40,158 nucleotides of DNA from Dehalococcoidia bacterium (GCA_021296055.1 JAGWBE010000006.1:1-40158); one strand, 5' to 3'; positions 18,701-27,885 are shown, numbered from the stretch's first letter. A program made the numbers and translations. The notes: generated from the letters alone by a model not told the origin.

Positions 18701-18897
18701 AGTACGCTGTCCAGGACACGCGCATGGCGCTCCTCGAGGCGCGGCAAAAGGACATCACCCCCTTCTGCCTCACCGTCGACCGCCAAGGGCACGACTACAT
18801 GCGCACCATGGCCGGCGACATGGGCTACGAGGTGCTGCCCGACGTGATGGACCTCCCCCGCCGCCTACCCGCCCTCTACCGCCGCCTCACGGTGTAA
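15709..18897 (+). CDS. giant VWA-domain protein, CbbO/NorD/CobT-like, with N-terminal solenoid
   Basis: 1062 residues, clearly longer than typical NorD/CbbO (roughly 600-800). Residues about 57-350 form eight helical repeats of 35-39 residues starting near 57, 94, 132, 171, 206, 243, 280 and 318, with a theme like AAxYFRASPxVLxxL. A middle part resembles the helical NorD/CobT region and holds a zincin-like HQVGH at 417-421 with VVEDARMDF at about 476-484; the usual Glu of HExxH is Gln. An acidic linker spans about 580-745. The C-terminal VWA domain begins near 838 with MIDAS DMSAS (843-847). It starts with GTG after AAGGAG at ideal spacing. Expected partner of the AAA+ at 14223. Function of the target unknown. 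Confidence 0.88.
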   Translation: MPTPDLQHVLADLKRYPAALNGAFEASLPQIEHAAGAVEQVRWAQEGLRIARQTARSWEPAAEYFRASPRVLQALSYPQFQRWVDSGIELCADSPTMAAAYFRASPGVLPHLLPRNVAGWAALGRGLSRGTWKSASLAARFFDASVDLAAHLSFREMQGFVALVDALSYRSYDLAADCLHLGQRILPTVAEREEIISLASAAVDGSWREVRGCFEGASKVNATVNRPLRARFYRLTEQLTRRGLSNISLFLSESTQSMARIPQDAQDGVVAKAEDLVNFSHEAVTSFLTMAPSVLQRISGAQFQQWYDQGRELLTENQDGGVAYFRVESSRSERVLDQLSSTIELEKVKGLLTAYANALAGSEVQLEAATEAAHKNVGWVEIEQAATDGSHVYLPPVVERRPTKEENFSWLKVVATHQVGHIEFGSFEFDFERPAALFEDLRGRLEEEAPAQAATSIARFFNLFPNRTLAADVFGVVEDARMDFGVVAQYRGLAPHYRGVQREALSARPMIHELPLQQAMVELLIRLSLQQLRELPIPKDYGKEARQLAGLLRRVQDTSATVEDAAEAAIRMYTVISRLPNEVIPPEEWNEEDLQDAQYQEQDADQVVSLFKQEGVPGKESDGEEYESPEDVDYRGNFKPEMVQLLSMMRGLSQDEEGENDLDALTQEALEELLRNSVDIDAENEADISAIANNLMKETAASTPPKGDGAGHTDIPHQDEDGGALDPIEPRSYVYDEWDFRADDYRPRWCVVQEKQVSAGDARFFQDTLRANSGLMEQIRRQFESVRPEMYRRVKHLPEGEDVDFDAALEAVVDIRSRRTPNERIYWRRNKAERDVAVVFLLDMSASTAEAVEEARREGADWDVPSDPVAYTLWLRTRRGEGAKRQYKRIIDVEKESMVLLMTALDAIGDRYGVYGFSGFGRENVEFYVIKEPEEQMSDKVKRRLDKVSPLHATRMGPAIRHATTKLEQIDAKTKFLFVLSDGRPQDRGYSREGVEKEYAVQDTRMALLEARQKDITPFCLTVDRQGHDYMRTMAGDMGYEVLPDVMDLPRRLPALYRRLTV

Positions 18898-18912
18898 GGT
18901 AGCGGCGCAGCG

Positions 18913-19434
18913 ATGACTACGAACGCGCAACCCCTCGTCCACTCCGTCGCGGGCGACGTGCTCGCCGCCGAGCTGCGGCGCATCGGCGTTACGCACGTGG
19001 TGACGGTGCCCGACACGATGCAGCGCACGCTTACCGCCGCGCTCGAGGCGCAAGGCGACCCGGTGCTCGTTCCCGTGTGCACGGAGGACGAGGCGATGGG
19101 CGTGAACGCGGGCCTCTATGCCACCGGCCACCGCCCGATGCTGCTCATCCAGAACACCGGCTTCTACGCTTCGTTGAACACGATGCGCGGCATCGCCCTC
19201 GACGCGCAGATCCCGACGTTCATCTTCGTCGGCGACTTCGGGCGCGACCCGACCAAGCCCATCAGCGAGAGCCCGGCGCGCGTCCGCTTCACCGCGCCCA
19301 CCCTCAAGGCGTGGGGCATCCCCTACTACCGCCTCGACGGGCCGGACGACGTGAGCGCGCTGGACGGCGCGTTCGCGCAAGCCTACGAGAGGCGCGGTCC
19401 TGTGGTCGTCATCATCGGCGCGGCGACGGCGTAG
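18913..19434 (+). CDS. TPP-dependent decarboxylase alpha subunit, sulfopyruvate decarboxylase (ComD)-like
   Basis: 173 residues, the N-terminal PYR-type domain of a TPP enzyme. VTHVVTVPDTM, the TEDEAMGVNAGLYATG segment with the cofactor-activating Glu, and MLLIQNTGFYASLNTM match ComD/phosphonopyruvate decarboxylase alpha. These enzymes decarboxylate 3-sulfopyruvate or phosphonopyruvate to the aldehyde. The TPP-binding half is a separate protein two bases downstream. It starts 15 bp after the VWA gene. Substrate assignment is by family only; other 2-oxo acids are possible. Confidence 0.85.
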   Translation: MTTNAQPLVHSVAGDVLAAELRRIGVTHVVTVPDTMQRTLTAALEAQGDPVLVPVCTEDEAMGVNAGLYATGHRPMLLIQNTGFYASLNTMRGIALDAQIPTFIFVGDFGRDPTKPISESPARVRFTAPTLKAWGIPYYRLDGPDDVSALDGAFAQAYERRGPVVVIIGAATA

Positions 19435-19436
19435 CG

Positions 19437-20003
19437 ATGCAACGCCGCGACGCCCTCGACGTGCTCGCCCGCCACCGCGGCGGCGCCGTATCCATCGCCA
19501 CGATGCAGACCGTCCACCACTGGCACGACGCGGGCCAGGCGGACGAGTTCAACCTCGACGCCACCGGCTGCATGGGCAGTGCGTCCTCGATCGGCCTCGG
19601 TCTCGCCATGGGGCGCCCCGACCGCAAGGTGCTAGTGCTCGACGGCGACGGCAGTCTGCTGATGCAGTTGGGCACGCTGGTGACCATCGCGTCGATCGCG
19701 CCGCCCAACCTTTACCACGTCGTGTTCGTGAACGGCCTCTACGAGAGCACGGGCAACCAGCCCATCCCTGGCCAGGGCATGGTGGATTTCTGCGGCATAG
19801 CGAGGAGCTCCGGCTACCCCGCCGCCCACCGCTTCGACGACCTCGCCGCTCTCGACGACGCGCTGCCGGGCATCCTCGACGCGCCAGGCCCCGCGCTCAT
19901 CGAGTTAACCATCGACCGCGATGGCAGCGGCCCGCGCTGGCCCCGCGTGCCGATGGCGGGTCAGGTCCAAGCCCTGCGCGCGGCGCTAGCGGGCCAGGAG
20001 TAG
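19437..20003 (+). CDS. TPP-dependent decarboxylase beta subunit, sulfopyruvate decarboxylase (ComE)-like
   Basis: 188 residues from ATG 19437, two bases after the alpha subunit. Contains the TPP-binding motif GDGSLLMQLGTLVTIA running to VVFVNG (GDG-x~26-N), and DATGCMGSASSIGLGLAMG upstream of it, as in ComE. Together with the gene before it, it makes one complete PYR+PP TPP active site. Last gene of the coaE operon. Ends at a short convergent gap with cinA. Confidence 0.87.
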   Translation: MQRRDALDVLARHRGGAVSIATMQTVHHWHDAGQADEFNLDATGCMGSASSIGLGLAMGRPDRKVLVLDGDGSLLMQLGTLVTIASIAPPNLYHVVFVNGLYESTGNQPIPGQGMVDFCGIARSSGYPAAHRFDDLAALDDALPGILDAPGPALIELTIDRDGSGPRWPRVPMAGQVQALRAALAGQE

Positions 20004-20017
20004 GCGCGCGGCGCGCC
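20003..20017. terminator. GC hairpin between convergent operons
   Basis: GGCGCGC-G-GCGCGCC is a perfect dyad right after the ComE-like gene stop and 8 bp before the end of cinA. It lacks a U-tract on either strand, and its 1-base loop would have to open. Possibly a bidirectional pause or terminator element; it may simply be GC-rich sequence. Confidence 0.25.
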
Positions 20018-20024
20018 CTCTCCC

Positions 20025-21278
20025 CTACCCTGCCTCTACTCCCGCCTTCTGTAGTTCGTGCGCGAATTGCAGCAGCGTCATGGCTACGGCGCGGCCTCGC
20101 ACGAGGGGGCGGCGCGGCGGGAAAACGTGCTTCTGCACGTCCGCGCCGCCGGGATACGCCGCCGCGATGAACACCGTGCCGGGCGCCGCGTCCTCCCCTG
20201 GCTGCGGGTCGGGACCCGCCACGCCCGTAACGCCGATGCCGCATTCCGCGCCGAAGGCGTTGCGGGCCGCGGTGGCCATCGCCTCCGCCGTCTCCGCCGA
20301 CACCGCGCCGAATCGCCGTATCGTGTCGGCTGGCACACCCGCCGCGATCTTCGCCTCATTGGAGTAGGTGACCACGCCTCCGGCGAAGTACTCGGACGCG
20401 CCCGGCGTCTCAGTGATTGCGCCGGAGACGAGGCCGCCGGTGAGCGATTCGAGCACGCCGAGGCGATAGCCGCGCTCGCGCAGCAGCTCGCCGACGCGCC
20501 CTTGCGGCGTCTCATCGTCGACGCCCCAGAGGTGCGCGCCTAGGACCTGGCGCGCCTCCCGTTCGGCGGCGGCTAGCGTCTCAAGCGCCGCCTCTTCGTT
20601 CGGGGCGCGGGCGACGGCGCGGAGGTAGATGCCGTCCGGCTTGGCGTAGCAGCCGAAGTCCATGTCTTTCACGTCGTACAGGTGGGCGCACATCTCGTCC
20701 ACGGCGGCTTCGGACAGGCCGATAGTCTTGAAGGTGCGGGTGAGGATGACGCTGCCCGTTACGGCCTTCTTAAGGCGCGGCGCGATCTCCGTCGTCCACA
20801 TGTGCATCAGTTCGCCGGGGGGGCCGGGCAGCGTTACGATCGCCTTGCCGTCGCGCCGCACCCACCACGACGGCGCCGTGCCCATCGCGTTGCGTATCGG
20901 CGCTGCGGACGGGATGACCAGCGTCTGGCGCAGGTTCTGACGCGGCATTTGGCCAACGCCGCGCCGCGCGAAGTTCTCCTCCAGCCAGCGCACTAGCTCC
21001 GGGTCTTCGCTCATCGGTTCGCCGAGGGTCGCGGCGATGGCGTCCCGCGTCAGGTCGTCCAGCGTCGGCCCGAGCCCGCCGATGGTGAAGACGAAGTCGG
21101 AGCGCCCCCACGCGCGCCGGACAACCTCGGTGAGCTGCGCCAGATCGTCGCCGACGATGGTTACGGCGTGCAGCTCCAGTCCCACCTCCGGCATATGCAC
21201 GGCGAGCCAACTCGAGTTGGTGTCCGCCGTCTCCCCCATCAGCAACTCGGAGCCGACGGCGATGATCTCCGCCCTCAT
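20025..21278 (-). CDS. cinA: CinA-family protein (NMN/ADP-ribose pyrophosphatase + PncC-like amidase)
   Basis: 417 residues from ATG 21278. The N-terminal MoaB/MogA-like domain starts MRAEIIAVGSELLMGET and carries FTIGGLGPTLDDLT and VTLPGPPGELMHMW; the C-terminal CinA/PncC domain carries ESLTGGLVSGAIT, YSNEAKIAAGV and GVTGVAGPD. The family links NAD salvage (NMN deamidation) with an ADP-ribose pyrophosphatase-like module. A longer in-frame start is unlikely: TGC-TATCCT (complement of 21287-21295) sits 8 bp upstream of this ATG. Divergent from speD. Confidence 0.95.
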   Translation of the reverse strand: MRAEIIAVGSELLMGETADTNSSWLAVHMPEVGLELHAVTIVGDDLAQLTEVVRRAWGRSDFVFTIGGLGPTLDDLTRDAIAATLGEPMSEDPELVRWLEENFARRGVGQMPRQNLRQTLVIPSAAPIRNAMGTAPSWWVRRDGKAIVTLPGPPGELMHMWTTEIAPRLKKAVTGSVILTRTFKTIGLSEAAVDEMCAHLYDVKDMDFGCYAKPDGIYLRAVARAPNEEAALETLAAAEREARQVLGAHLWGVDDETPQGRVGELLRERGYRLGVLESLTGGLVSGAITETPGASEYFAGGVVTYSNEAKIAAGVPADTIRRFGAVSAETAEAMATAARNAFGAECGIGVTGVAGPDPQPGEDAAPGTVFIAAAYPGGADVQKHVFPPRRPLVRGRAVAMTLLQFAHELQKAGVEAG

Positions 21279-21286
21279 AGCGCTAG

Positions 21287-21295
21287 AGGATAGCA
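21287..21295 (-). promoter_or_regulatory. extended -10 promoter of cinA, leaderless geometry
   Basis: On the minus strand TGC-TATCCT, then 8 bases, then the cinA ATG. Predicted start within a base or two of the initiation codon. Confidence 0.45.
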
Positions 21296-21311
21296 TTGCG
21301 CGCCTCCACGG

Positions 21312-21341
21312 TTGGCGCAACCTGTGTCCGCCTGCTATCGT
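21312..21341 (+). promoter_or_regulatory. promoter of speD-speB
   Basis: TTGGCG (21312-21317), 18-bp spacer, TATCGT (21336-21341) with TGC directly before it. Divergent from the cinA promoter, whose -10 is about 40 bp away, so a shared regulatory region is possible. Confidence 0.45.
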
Positions 21342-21368
21342 TAGAGGTTGTCCGCCCGGCGCGCGACG

Positions 21369-21815
21369 ATGGGACGGACTGACGGAGGAGCCTTGCACCT
21401 GGTGATTGACGGCCACGGCTGCGACTACGATCAGTTGGCCGATCCCGCCCGCGTCCACGACTTCTTGGACGCCTTCCCCGACGCCATCGGCATGACCAAG
21501 ATTATGCCGCCGTCAGTGCATACCTACCGCGGGCCGACGCCGGAGGACTGGGGCGTGTCGGGGTTCGTCATCATCGCGGAGAGCCACATCAGCATGCACA
21601 CCTTCCCCGACCGTGGCTACGCGAACATCGACGTGTTCTCGTGCAAGGAGTTCGACGCCGACCGCGCCCTGCGCGAGATACGCGCCCTGTTCACGATGCG
21701 CGAGGCGCGGCACTGGGTGCTCGACCGCGGCTTGGAGCACCTCAACCCCGCAACCGCGACGCAGGCGGTGGCCGCCGAGCGAGAGGCGCTGCGGCAGGCG
21801 CCCGTCCCCCGCTAA
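21369..21815 (+). CDS. speD: S-adenosylmethionine decarboxylase proenzyme, prokaryotic class 1B type
   Basis: About 148 residues. Makes decarboxylated SAM, the aminopropyl donor for polyamines. The self-cleavage site is Glu71-Ser72 in IIAESHISMHTFPD, giving a pyruvoyl group on the new alpha chain; DWGVSGFV and ANIDVFSCKEF are typical. Start uncertain: ATG 21369 is given; TTG 21348 lies 6 bp after the -10 box, and TTG 21393, behind GGAGGAG, would best fit the family's short N-terminus (HLVIDGHGC). Followed 24 bp later by speB. Confidence 0.93.
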   Translation: MGRTDGGALHLVIDGHGCDYDQLADPARVHDFLDAFPDAIGMTKIMPPSVHTYRGPTPEDWGVSGFVIIAESHISMHTFPDRGYANIDVFSCKEFDADRALREIRALFTMREARHWVLDRGLEHLNPATATQAVAAEREALRQAPVPR

Positions 21816-21839
21816 CCGCTTGGCGCGGGCCCTGTCCCT

Positions 21840-22712
21840 ATGAGCGCTGACGCGCGCGCCTTTCTCGACCTCGACCCGGCCGAGCACACGCTCGAACGCT
21901 CTCGTGTCGTCGTCCTGCCCGTTCCCTACGCGGAGACCGTCTCCTATCGCGGCGGCGCGCACCTAGGCCCAGCCGCCATCCTCCGCGCCTCCGCCGAGAT
22001 GGAGGACTACGACCCCGAGTTCGAGACGGAGCCTTGCGCCGCCGGGATCCACACGTTGCCCCCGTTAGCCGACCTTTCGGGCGGGCCGGAGGCCGTCGCC
22101 GCGCGCGTGGCCGATGTGGTGGGCGGACTAGCAGTGCGCGGCAAGGCGGTCTGCATGCTCGGCGGCGAGCACTCGCTGAGCGCCGGAGCCGTCGCGGGCG
22201 CCGCGCGCCATGTAGGCGACCTCAGCGTGCTAGTGCTCGACGCCCATGCCGACCTGCGCGACGAGTACCAGGGTTGGCGCTACTCGCACGCCTGCGCCGT
22301 GCGCCGCATCCTCGACCAGGCGCCCGCCACCCTCGTCGGCGTGCGCAGCATGGCGACGGAAGAGGCGGCCTTCATCCGCGAGACGGCCATACCCTGCTTC
22401 GAGCGCGGCGCTGATGCTATCGATGACGTCAGCGCGATCATCGACACGCTGAGCCCGAACGTCTACGTCAGCGTCGACCTAGACGTATTCGACCCGTCGG
22501 TGATTGCCGCGGTGGGCACGCCGGAGCCCGGCGGCATGGGATGGTGGGAGACGCTGCGCCTGCTGCGCGCGGTGGGCGAGCGCAGGCGCATCATCGCTTT
22601 CGATGTCATGGAACTCGCGCCGTCGGAGGGGCCGGAGGCGGGCGCCTACGCGGCGGCCAAGCTCGCCTACAAACTCGCCGCCTACGCCTGCCTTCCTCTC
22701 CGTTCGGCCTGA
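21840..22712 (+). CDS. speB: agmatinase / ureohydrolase SpeB family
   Basis: 290 residues, binuclear Mn ureohydrolase. All six metal ligands are present: His111 (GGEHS), Asp134, His136, Asp138 (DAHAD), Asp213 and Asp215 (SVDLDVFDPS). GTPEPGGMGWWE and FDVMELAPSEGPE are typical of agmatinases rather than arginases. Hydrolyses agmatine to putrescine and urea, or N1-aminopropylagmatine to spermidine as in Thermus. Sits with speD, but no aminopropyltransferase (speE) is in the window. Confidence 0.92.
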   Translation: MSADARAFLDLDPAEHTLERSRVVVLPVPYAETVSYRGGAHLGPAAILRASAEMEDYDPEFETEPCAAGIHTLPPLADLSGGPEAVAARVADVVGGLAVRGKAVCMLGGEHSLSAGAVAGAARHVGDLSVLVLDAHADLRDEYQGWRYSHACAVRRILDQAPATLVGVRSMATEEAAFIRETAIPCFERGADAIDDVSAIIDTLSPNVYVSVDLDVFDPSVIAAVGTPEPGGMGWWETLRLLRAVGERRRIIAFDVMELAPSEGPEAGAYAAAKLAYKLAAYACLPLRSA

Positions 22713-22745
22713 GGGGACTCGAAAGGCAAGCACAGACGCCTTGCC

Positions 22746-23126
22746 CTATCTGTCTTCTCCCACCACCTGCAAGAATAGGTATATCTGTTCCAGCTGGTCG
22801 TCCGGCAGCGTCTCCTCCGAGTAAGTAGGCATCATGCCGGGGCCGGTGCGCACGATGCGCTCCAGCCCCTTGCGGTCTATCTTGCCAAGCCGGGGCGCGA
22901 CGCTGCCTTGGGCGCGGTTGCCGTGGCACGCCGCGCACCCATGCGTATCGAAAACGAACGCCCCGATCACCACGTTGACGCTTGGCGTAGTCGGCGTTGG
23001 CGTCGGCGCGTCGCGCACGCCCGACCCCGAGCCGCACGCCGCAGCCAGCAGTCCCGCTGCCAACAGCGCCCCGAAAACGATGCGTCTCAACGCCGGCGCT
23101 CCCGCCCCGCCGCCTTTGCCGTCCAT
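22746..23126 (-). CDS. lipoprotein c-type cytochrome (class I, mono-heme)
   Basis: 126 residues. N-terminal basic stretch, hydrophobic core and lipobox LAAAC with Cys31 indicate a lipid-anchored extracytoplasmic protein. A Pro/Thr linker (about 40-50) follows, then heme site CAACH (64-68) and the probable axial Met98 or Met99 in GPGMMPTYSEE. The small single-heme domain suits short-range electron transfer. Convergent with speB and divergent from the cysteine desulfurase gene. Partner unknown. Confidence 0.9.
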   Translation of the reverse strand: MDGKGGGAGAPALRRIVFGALLAAGLLAAACGSGSGVRDAPTPTPTTPSVNVVIGAFVFDTHGCAACHGNRAQGSVAPRLGKIDRKGLERIVRTGPGMMPTYSEETLPDDQLEQIYLFLQVVGEDR

Positions 23127-23210
23127 CCCCGCATAACCGCTCCCCGCCGAGGTTCGCGCATTATCGGCGCGATGGCGCGCTGCCGCGCAAGGGAGGCGCG
23201 GCGTTCGGGG

Positions 23211-23216
23211 TACAAT
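23211..23216 (+). promoter_or_regulatory. -10 box of the nifS/iscS-type gene, leaderless geometry
   Basis: TACAAT, six bases, then the ATG at 23223. No Shine-Dalgarno fits between them, so the message is predicted to start at the ATG. Confidence 0.5.
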
Positions 23217-23222
23217 CTAACT

Positions 23223-24413
23223 ATGGCCGCGAGACCCGAGCGCACGGCGTATCTCGACCACGCCGCCACCACGCCCGTCTCTCCCGAGGCGTTGGCCGCG
23301 ATGCGCCCCTACTTCAGCGACGCCTACGGCAATCCGTCGTCGCTGTACGAACTGGCGCAACAGAGCCGCCACGCGCTGGACGAGGCGCGCGAGCGCTGTG
23401 CCCGCGTGCTGGGCGCGCGCACGGGCGAGATCGTCTTCACCAGCGGCGGCACCGAATCGGACAACGCCGCCGTCGTCGGCGCGGCGTTCGCCCTTCGCGC
23501 CAAGGGCGGCCACGTCGTAACCACCGCCATCGAACACCACGCCGTGCTCCACGCCTGCGACCTCTTGGAATCGCTCGGCTTCGAGGTTACGCGCCTGCCC
23601 GTGAGCCGCGACGGGCTTGTGAGCGTGGAGGACGTGGTGGCCGCCGTTACGGAGCGCACCGCCGTTGTCAGCGTGATGCTCGCCAACAACGAAATCGGAA
23701 CTATCCAGCCCGTAGCCGAGATTGCTGCGCGGGTCAAGGCGCGCGCCAAGGAGCTGGGCTCCGCTATCGTCGTCCACACCGACGCGGTGCAAGGCGCGGG
23801 CTACCTCGACCTGAACGTCAACCGCCTCGGCGTCGATATGCTCAGCCTCTCGGCGCACAAATTCCACGGGCCGAAAGGCGTCGGCCTGCTCTACATACGT
23901 CGCAACACGCCGTTCACGCCCACGCAGGTGGGCGGCGCGCAGGAGCGCGATCGACGCGCCGGAACGGAGAACGTCCCGGCAATCGTGGGCATGAGCGTCG
24001 CGCTCGAAGCGGCCGAGCGCGAGCGCGACGCCAGCGTCGCCGCCGTCGCCGCCCTCCGCGACCGACTCATCGGCGCCGTCCGCGAGCGCATCCCCGACGC
24101 CAGATTGAACGGCCACCCCGTGGGGCGCCTGCCCAACAACGCCAACTTCTCCTTCCCCGGCGTGGAGGGGGAGCCGTTGCTGCTGGGCCTCGACCTCGCA
24201 GGCGTGGCCGCCTCCAGCGGCAGCGCCTGCACCGCCGCGTCCCTCGAGCCTTCCCACGTGCTCTTATCCCTTGGCATGCGCGCCGACCTTGCCCGCGCCA
24301 GCCTGCGCCTCACCCTCGGCCCCGGCAACACTGCCGAGGAGGTGGACTACGCGGCCGAATCCATCGTGACGCTGGTGGCAAAACTCCGCGCGCTGTCGGC
24401 GGCGCCGCGCTAG
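23223..24413 (+). CDS. cysteine desulfurase, NifS/IscS type (group I)
   Basis: 396 residues. N-terminal AYLDHAATTPVSPEAL, PLP lysine in SLSAHKFHGPKG, and the persulfide Cys in SSGSACTAASLEPSHVL, set in the long flexible loop typical of IscS/NifS rather than SufS. It is a second cysteine desulfurase beside SufS. No IscU, MnmA or ThiI is adjacent, so its sulfur acceptor is unknown; tRNA thiolation is a common role for this type. Longer in-frame extensions upstream lack a sensible start and overlap the cytochrome region. Confidence 0.95.
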   Translation: MAARPERTAYLDHAATTPVSPEALAAMRPYFSDAYGNPSSLYELAQQSRHALDEARERCARVLGARTGEIVFTSGGTESDNAAVVGAAFALRAKGGHVVTTAIEHHAVLHACDLLESLGFEVTRLPVSRDGLVSVEDVVAAVTERTAVVSVMLANNEIGTIQPVAEIAARVKARAKELGSAIVVHTDAVQGAGYLDLNVNRLGVDMLSLSAHKFHGPKGVGLLYIRRNTPFTPTQVGGAQERDRRAGTENVPAIVGMSVALEAAERERDASVAAVAALRDRLIGAVRERIPDARLNGHPVGRLPNNANFSFPGVEGEPLLLGLDLAGVAASSGSACTAASLEPSHVLLSLGMRADLARASLRLTLGPGNTAEEVDYAAESIVTLVAKLRALSAAPR

Positions 24414-24425
24414 GAGGAGGCGGGG

Positions 24426-24503
24426 ATGCGGATCAAGGCCGAACGGAGACGCCAGCACGTAGAGCACGTGCGCTATCCGCCGCTTGGGGCGACGGCGGGG
24501 TAG
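24426..24503 (+). CDS. possible 25-residue peptide with strong Shine-Dalgarno
   Basis: ATG 24426 follows GGAGGAGGCGGGG and reads MRIKAERRRQHVEHVRYPPL and five more residues to TAG 24501. It fills the gap between the desulfurase and the thioredoxin-domain gene. Arg/His-rich; no family recognised. It could be a coupling leader for the next gene, or the strong ribosome site may be chance. Confidence 0.2.
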   Translation: MRIKAERRRQHVEHVRYPPLGATAG

Positions 24504-24507
24504 CGGA

Positions 24508-26498
<1,991 letters not shown>

Positions 26499-26521
26499 CG
26501 CCCGCGCCGCAAACGCGCGTC

Positions 26522-26530
26522 TGCTATACT
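26522..26530 (+). promoter_or_regulatory. extended -10 promoter before the aminotransferase
   Basis: TGC-TATACT (26522-26530), five of six matches to TATAAT and the TGn extension. Predicted start about 26537, giving a leader of about 100 nt with a hairpin. Confidence 0.5.
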
Positions 26531-26543
26531 GCGCCGCTAGCAG

Positions 26544-26566
26544 GCCCGCGGCCTCCCGTCGCGGGC
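26544..26566 (+). promoter_or_regulatory. hairpin in the aminotransferase leader
   Basis: GCCCGCG (26544-26550), 9-base loop, CGCGGGC (26560-26566), followed by TTTC. It lies just after the predicted transcription start. Could be a weak terminator for the upstream gene or an attenuator; the T-run is too short to decide. Confidence 0.35.
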
Positions 26567-26640
26567 TTTCCCGTACCCCAAGCGAGGTTCAGTCAGGCAA
26601 CGCCGACGCATATGGAGCGCTATCGAGAAGAGTTCTGCTG

Positions 26641-27780
26641 ATGGGCGCCGGGCCGTGCAACGTCCACCCGCGCGTCATCCAGGCGATGAGCGCGTCGCTC
26701 CTGGGGCACATGGACCCCGACTTCGTCCAGGTGCTGGACGACGTCAGCTCCATGCTACGGCTGGTGTTCAAGACGGAGAACGCCGTCACCTGGCCCATCT
26801 CCGGCACGGGCACGGCGGGCATGGAGGCGGCGCTCGTCAACGTCCTCGAGCCGGGCGACACCATCGTCATCGGCCATAACGGCTACTTCGCCGGACGCCT
26901 CAGCGAGATTGCGTCCCGCACCGGGGCCAACGTCGTCCACGCGCCTCACGAACCCGGCGACGCGGTCGACCCCGACCGCATCCGCGCCGAGCTGCAACGC
27001 CACGCCAAGGTCAAGGCAGTGGCCGTGGTGCACGCCGAGACTTCCACGGGTGTGCTCACGCCTATCCCCGCCCTGGCGGAGGCGGCGCACGAGGCGGGCG
27101 CGCTGCTCATCGTCGACGCCGTAACTTCGCTCGGCGGCGTGGAGCTGCGCGTCGACGACTGGGGGATCGACGTGTGCTACAGCGGCACCCAAAAGTGCCT
27201 CGCCTGCCCGCCAGGCCTCTCCCCCATCACCTTCTCGGAGCGAGCGGTGAGCGTCTTGGAGAGCCGCGCCGCGCCCGTCCAGAGCTTCTACCTCGATATG
27301 ACGCAGCTGCGCAGTTACTTCGCTATGCGCGCCTACCACCACACCGCGCCCATCACGATGATCTACGGCCTGCGCGAGGGTCTCCGCATCCTGCTCGAGG
27401 AGGGCGTGGAGCAGCGCTGGGCGCGCCACAGCCGCTCGGCACGCGCCCTCTGGGCGGGCGTCGAAGCGATCGGGCTCGATATGTTCGCTCCTGAGGAACG
27501 CCGCTTGCCCAGCCTCGCCGCCGTGCGCATCCCCGGCGGCGTCGACGCAGGCGCCGTGCGCAAACGCCTGCTCGACGAGCACGGTATCGAGATCAGCAGC
27601 GGTCTCGCAAACCTCGCCGACTCTATCTGGCGCGTCGGCCTTATGGGCTACAACGCCACGCTCGCCAACGTCTTTCGCTTCCTCTCCGCCTTGGAGGACG
27701 CTCTCCTGGCGCAGGGCTTCGAACTCCCGGCGGGCGCGAGTCTCGCCGCCGCCCAGAAATCGTTGCGCCACGCCGATTGA
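26641..27780 (+). CDS. alanine-glyoxylate / serine-pyruvate aminotransferase family protein
   Basis: 379 residues, class V PLP aminotransferase. MGAGPCNVHPRVIQAM at the start, SGTGTAGMEAALVN in the cofactor pocket, VDAVTSLGG, and PLP lysine Lys185 in CYSGTQKCLACPPGLSP. Probably moves amino groups between glyoxylate/pyruvate and alanine or serine. The upstream in-frame codons read ALSRRVLL, which looks like real family N-terminus, yet that frame has no ATG, GTG or TTG; ATG 26641 is therefore the only ordinary start. A 9-codon ORF (ATG 26612) ends in TGA overlapping this ATG. Confidence 0.9.
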   Translation: MGAGPCNVHPRVIQAMSASLLGHMDPDFVQVLDDVSSMLRLVFKTENAVTWPISGTGTAGMEAALVNVLEPGDTIVIGHNGYFAGRLSEIASRTGANVVHAPHEPGDAVDPDRIRAELQRHAKVKAVAVVHAETSTGVLTPIPALAEAAHEAGALLIVDAVTSLGGVELRVDDWGIDVCYSGTQKCLACPPGLSPITFSERAVSVLESRAAPVQSFYLDMTQLRSYFAMRAYHHTAPITMIYGLREGLRILLEEGVEQRWARHSRSARALWAGVEAIGLDMFAPEERRLPSLAAVRIPGGVDAGAVRKRLLDEHGIEISSGLANLADSIWRVGLMGYNATLANVFRFLSALEDALLAQGFELPAGASLAAAQKSLRHAD

Positions 27781-27885
27781 CGGCTGAACGAGCGCGCTTC
27801 ACACTAGCGGGGGCTTGCGCTTGCGCTGTATGCTAGAGGGCGAGCCATCCTGGGCGCGCGCACGCGCCAACTAAAGGAGGACAAC

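Noticed and set aside
14223..18897. MoxR/VWA pair as a phage-defence or ternary (TerY-type) system
   Set aside because: The AAA+ is of the CbbQ/NorQ subgroup, and no nuclease, effector or reverse transcriptase is adjacent. Neighbours are metabolic.
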